DNA of 64,000 nucleotides. It comes from Oreocharis arfaki (lineage: Eukaryota; Chordata; Aves; Passeriformes; Paramythiidae). Below the pieces are notes generated by a model. The model was not told where the DNA came from and ran no database searches. It was given only the letters and a program-made list of their open reading frames with translations. The position numbers and the translations under genes are program-made. Shown here piece by piece: positions 62,700 through 64,000 of this stretch. Numbering within the stretch: position 1 is the stretch's first letter; each line of letters opens with the position of its first letter. The DNA is taken from NCBI GenBank assembly GCA_013398015.1, contig VZRR01008077.1, positions 2,273,940 through 2,337,939 of the forward strand, in the 5' to 3' direction.

Positions 62700-63713
62700 T
62701 GCAATCTAAATTCAAAAGGGGAATGAATAATTGCCCTTAATGAAATAACTGCCATCCCAAAAATTAGCAAATATGTGATCATCTCATTACCATATGAACG
62801 AAGGGCAGAATGTCTGTTTCTGCAGTACAGCTGTTGTAAAAGCAGTGAAGTATAAAAAAGCAGACATGAAAACCAAGCAGGGACACCCTGCTTTCTGGGG
62901 ACTGAAGCAGGGAGAGAAATGATCCAGGTAAGGCTGAAAAATGGTTAGCAGTTAAGGACTGGAAATGAGACTCTCCACTCTTGTTCTTGATTGTGGCACC
63001 CTGGTATTTTGAGCAGAAAAGTTGATGGCCTTTCCCTGCCTCCTGCCCATTGAAACATGGGACATAAGCATGACCTGAAGTCGGAGGCTTTGACAAAACA
63101 CACACCATTTGGTGCAGTCACATGCTCCAGATACATGCTTTGCATTCTGCATTGCACTCAGCTGACACACAGAATATATTTATTTCCACATTGTGAATAA
63201 TCAGCTGAAAACTCACTTTCATTAACTTCATCTCCCCATTGTTGGCTCACATCCTGAAGTTTTCATACAACATCTGCAAAAGTATTAAACTAATTATAGA
63301 AGCCATCTGGAACGAGAACAGAGTGGAATAATTATTTTCTTTCTTTTTTTAAAAAAAAAAGCCCTCGCTAAATAAATGGTGCCGTAATAGATGGGATGTC
63401 AGCAGAACAATGATCTTAACAAACTCAGTATCATTAAGGAGCGATGCAAGGAGATTTACATCAAGAAACTCATGATTGCTCATTAGCAGAGACACAGCAG
63501 AGCAGCGTTGTGATCCATCGATGACAGAGTGTGCATACGGAGAGGGAAATCCTGCCCGAGACCAGGAGCTCGCACATGGGCAGCCCAGTAGCCAATGGAG
63601 AGGAGGAGCAGTCGTTGTTTTGTCCTTCTGTTCTCCATTCAAGACCAGGGGACAGAGCTCTGATGAAGGAAGGGTGACTGAGTCAGGGACAGTCACTTGT
63701 CTACCACCTTGCA

Positions 63714-63731
63714 CTGCTGCTGCTGCTGCTG
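63714..63731. repeat. (CTG)6 microsatellite
   Basis: Six perfect CTG units. A second, shorter CTG cluster (three units) lies near 43845. It is not in any supported coding frame. Confidence 0.9.
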
Positions 63732-64000
63732 TTTGATTGCCCAACAGTGCCGTGAGGGGCTGGCAGGCTACTGAGTGAGGGAGCAGTGACAGTCAGCAGG
63801 AAACACATGAAATCTTGGCTCCCATACTGCTGTGAAGTAGACCTCTCTTTAGCTTTGTACTAAGTTATGAGCTGTAGGTCAGCTCGTGGTAAAATGGGGG
63901 TTTGTATTTGTTACAACTATTTTTATACTGATCAGAGGCAATTACTTTGGCGTATAAGATCTTGACAGTTACCTGCTTAATGCATGGCTTCTGTTAGCAG

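Larger units (their letters stand above)
62127..64000. other. Non-coding sequence to window end
   Basis: No gene recognised. At 62268-62278 a CArG-like ctatttatgg word lies beside a G-rich run. The stretch 62380-62610 is AT-rich with several ATTA cores, a possible conserved element. A T-rich tract spans 62664-62699 and an A-run 63351-63360. The 131-codon minus-strand frame at 63349-63744 is made mostly of translated simple sequence and has no motif. Confidence 0.5.

Noticed and set aside
1..64000. CRISPR arrays, tRNA, rRNA or bacterial-type operons
   Set aside because: None seen. The texture and repeats are those of an amniote nuclear genome.

Overview
The window looks like ordinary nuclear DNA of an amniote, most probably a bird. 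It is about 40% G+C by eye, has no bacterial-style gene packing, and its recognisable repeats are CR1 LINE pieces and decayed MIR/CORE-type SINE pieces at low density. One CR1 3' end (59885-60010) carries the avian-type tail of repeated ATTCTATGA-like octamers. A 7-N assembly gap lies at 34302-34308. I could not identify any known protein-coding gene. The long open frames (up to 170 codons) are about what chance gives in 64 kb, and none shows a family motif. The one exception is a fossil LINE endonuclease segment at 52209-52541. I therefore read the window as an intergenic region, or the inside of very large introns.

Layout. 1-14 kb: unique sequence with two minus-strand CR1 relics (about 2100-2300 and 11985-12245) and a MIR-like relic (9130-9205). 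14-20 kb: an AT-rich, homeodomain-motif-dense block (14220-14560) and another MIR-like relic (14905-14990). 20.2-20.7 kb: two adjacent exon-like segments with matching phase. 21-34 kb: unique sequence, a (CA)(TA)(TG) palindromic microsatellite at 24948 and a SINE relic at 32205. 34-38 kb: the gap with duplicated flanks, a perfect 28-bp AT palindrome, a possible terminal exon (37238-37592) and an (ATT)n microsatellite. 38-52 kb: unique sequence, a minus-strand CR1 piece (42815-42995) and a possible 114-bp phase-0 exon (47651-47764). 52-60 kb: the LINE endonuclease fossil, a SINE relic (53905-54000), small tandem repeats and the best CR1 3' end. 60-64 kb: a borderline CpG-island block (61741-62126) with a strong splice acceptor and exon-like segment, then AT-rich sequence.

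I see no genes that work together here. The most useful leads are the exon-like islands (20.2, 47.65 and 61.75 kb), the CpG-island block, the intact-frame LINE endonuclease remnant, and a probable false duplication at the assembly gap. All exon calls are low confidence and rest only on splice-site quality, open frame and phase. Transcript data or cross-species alignment would decide them.
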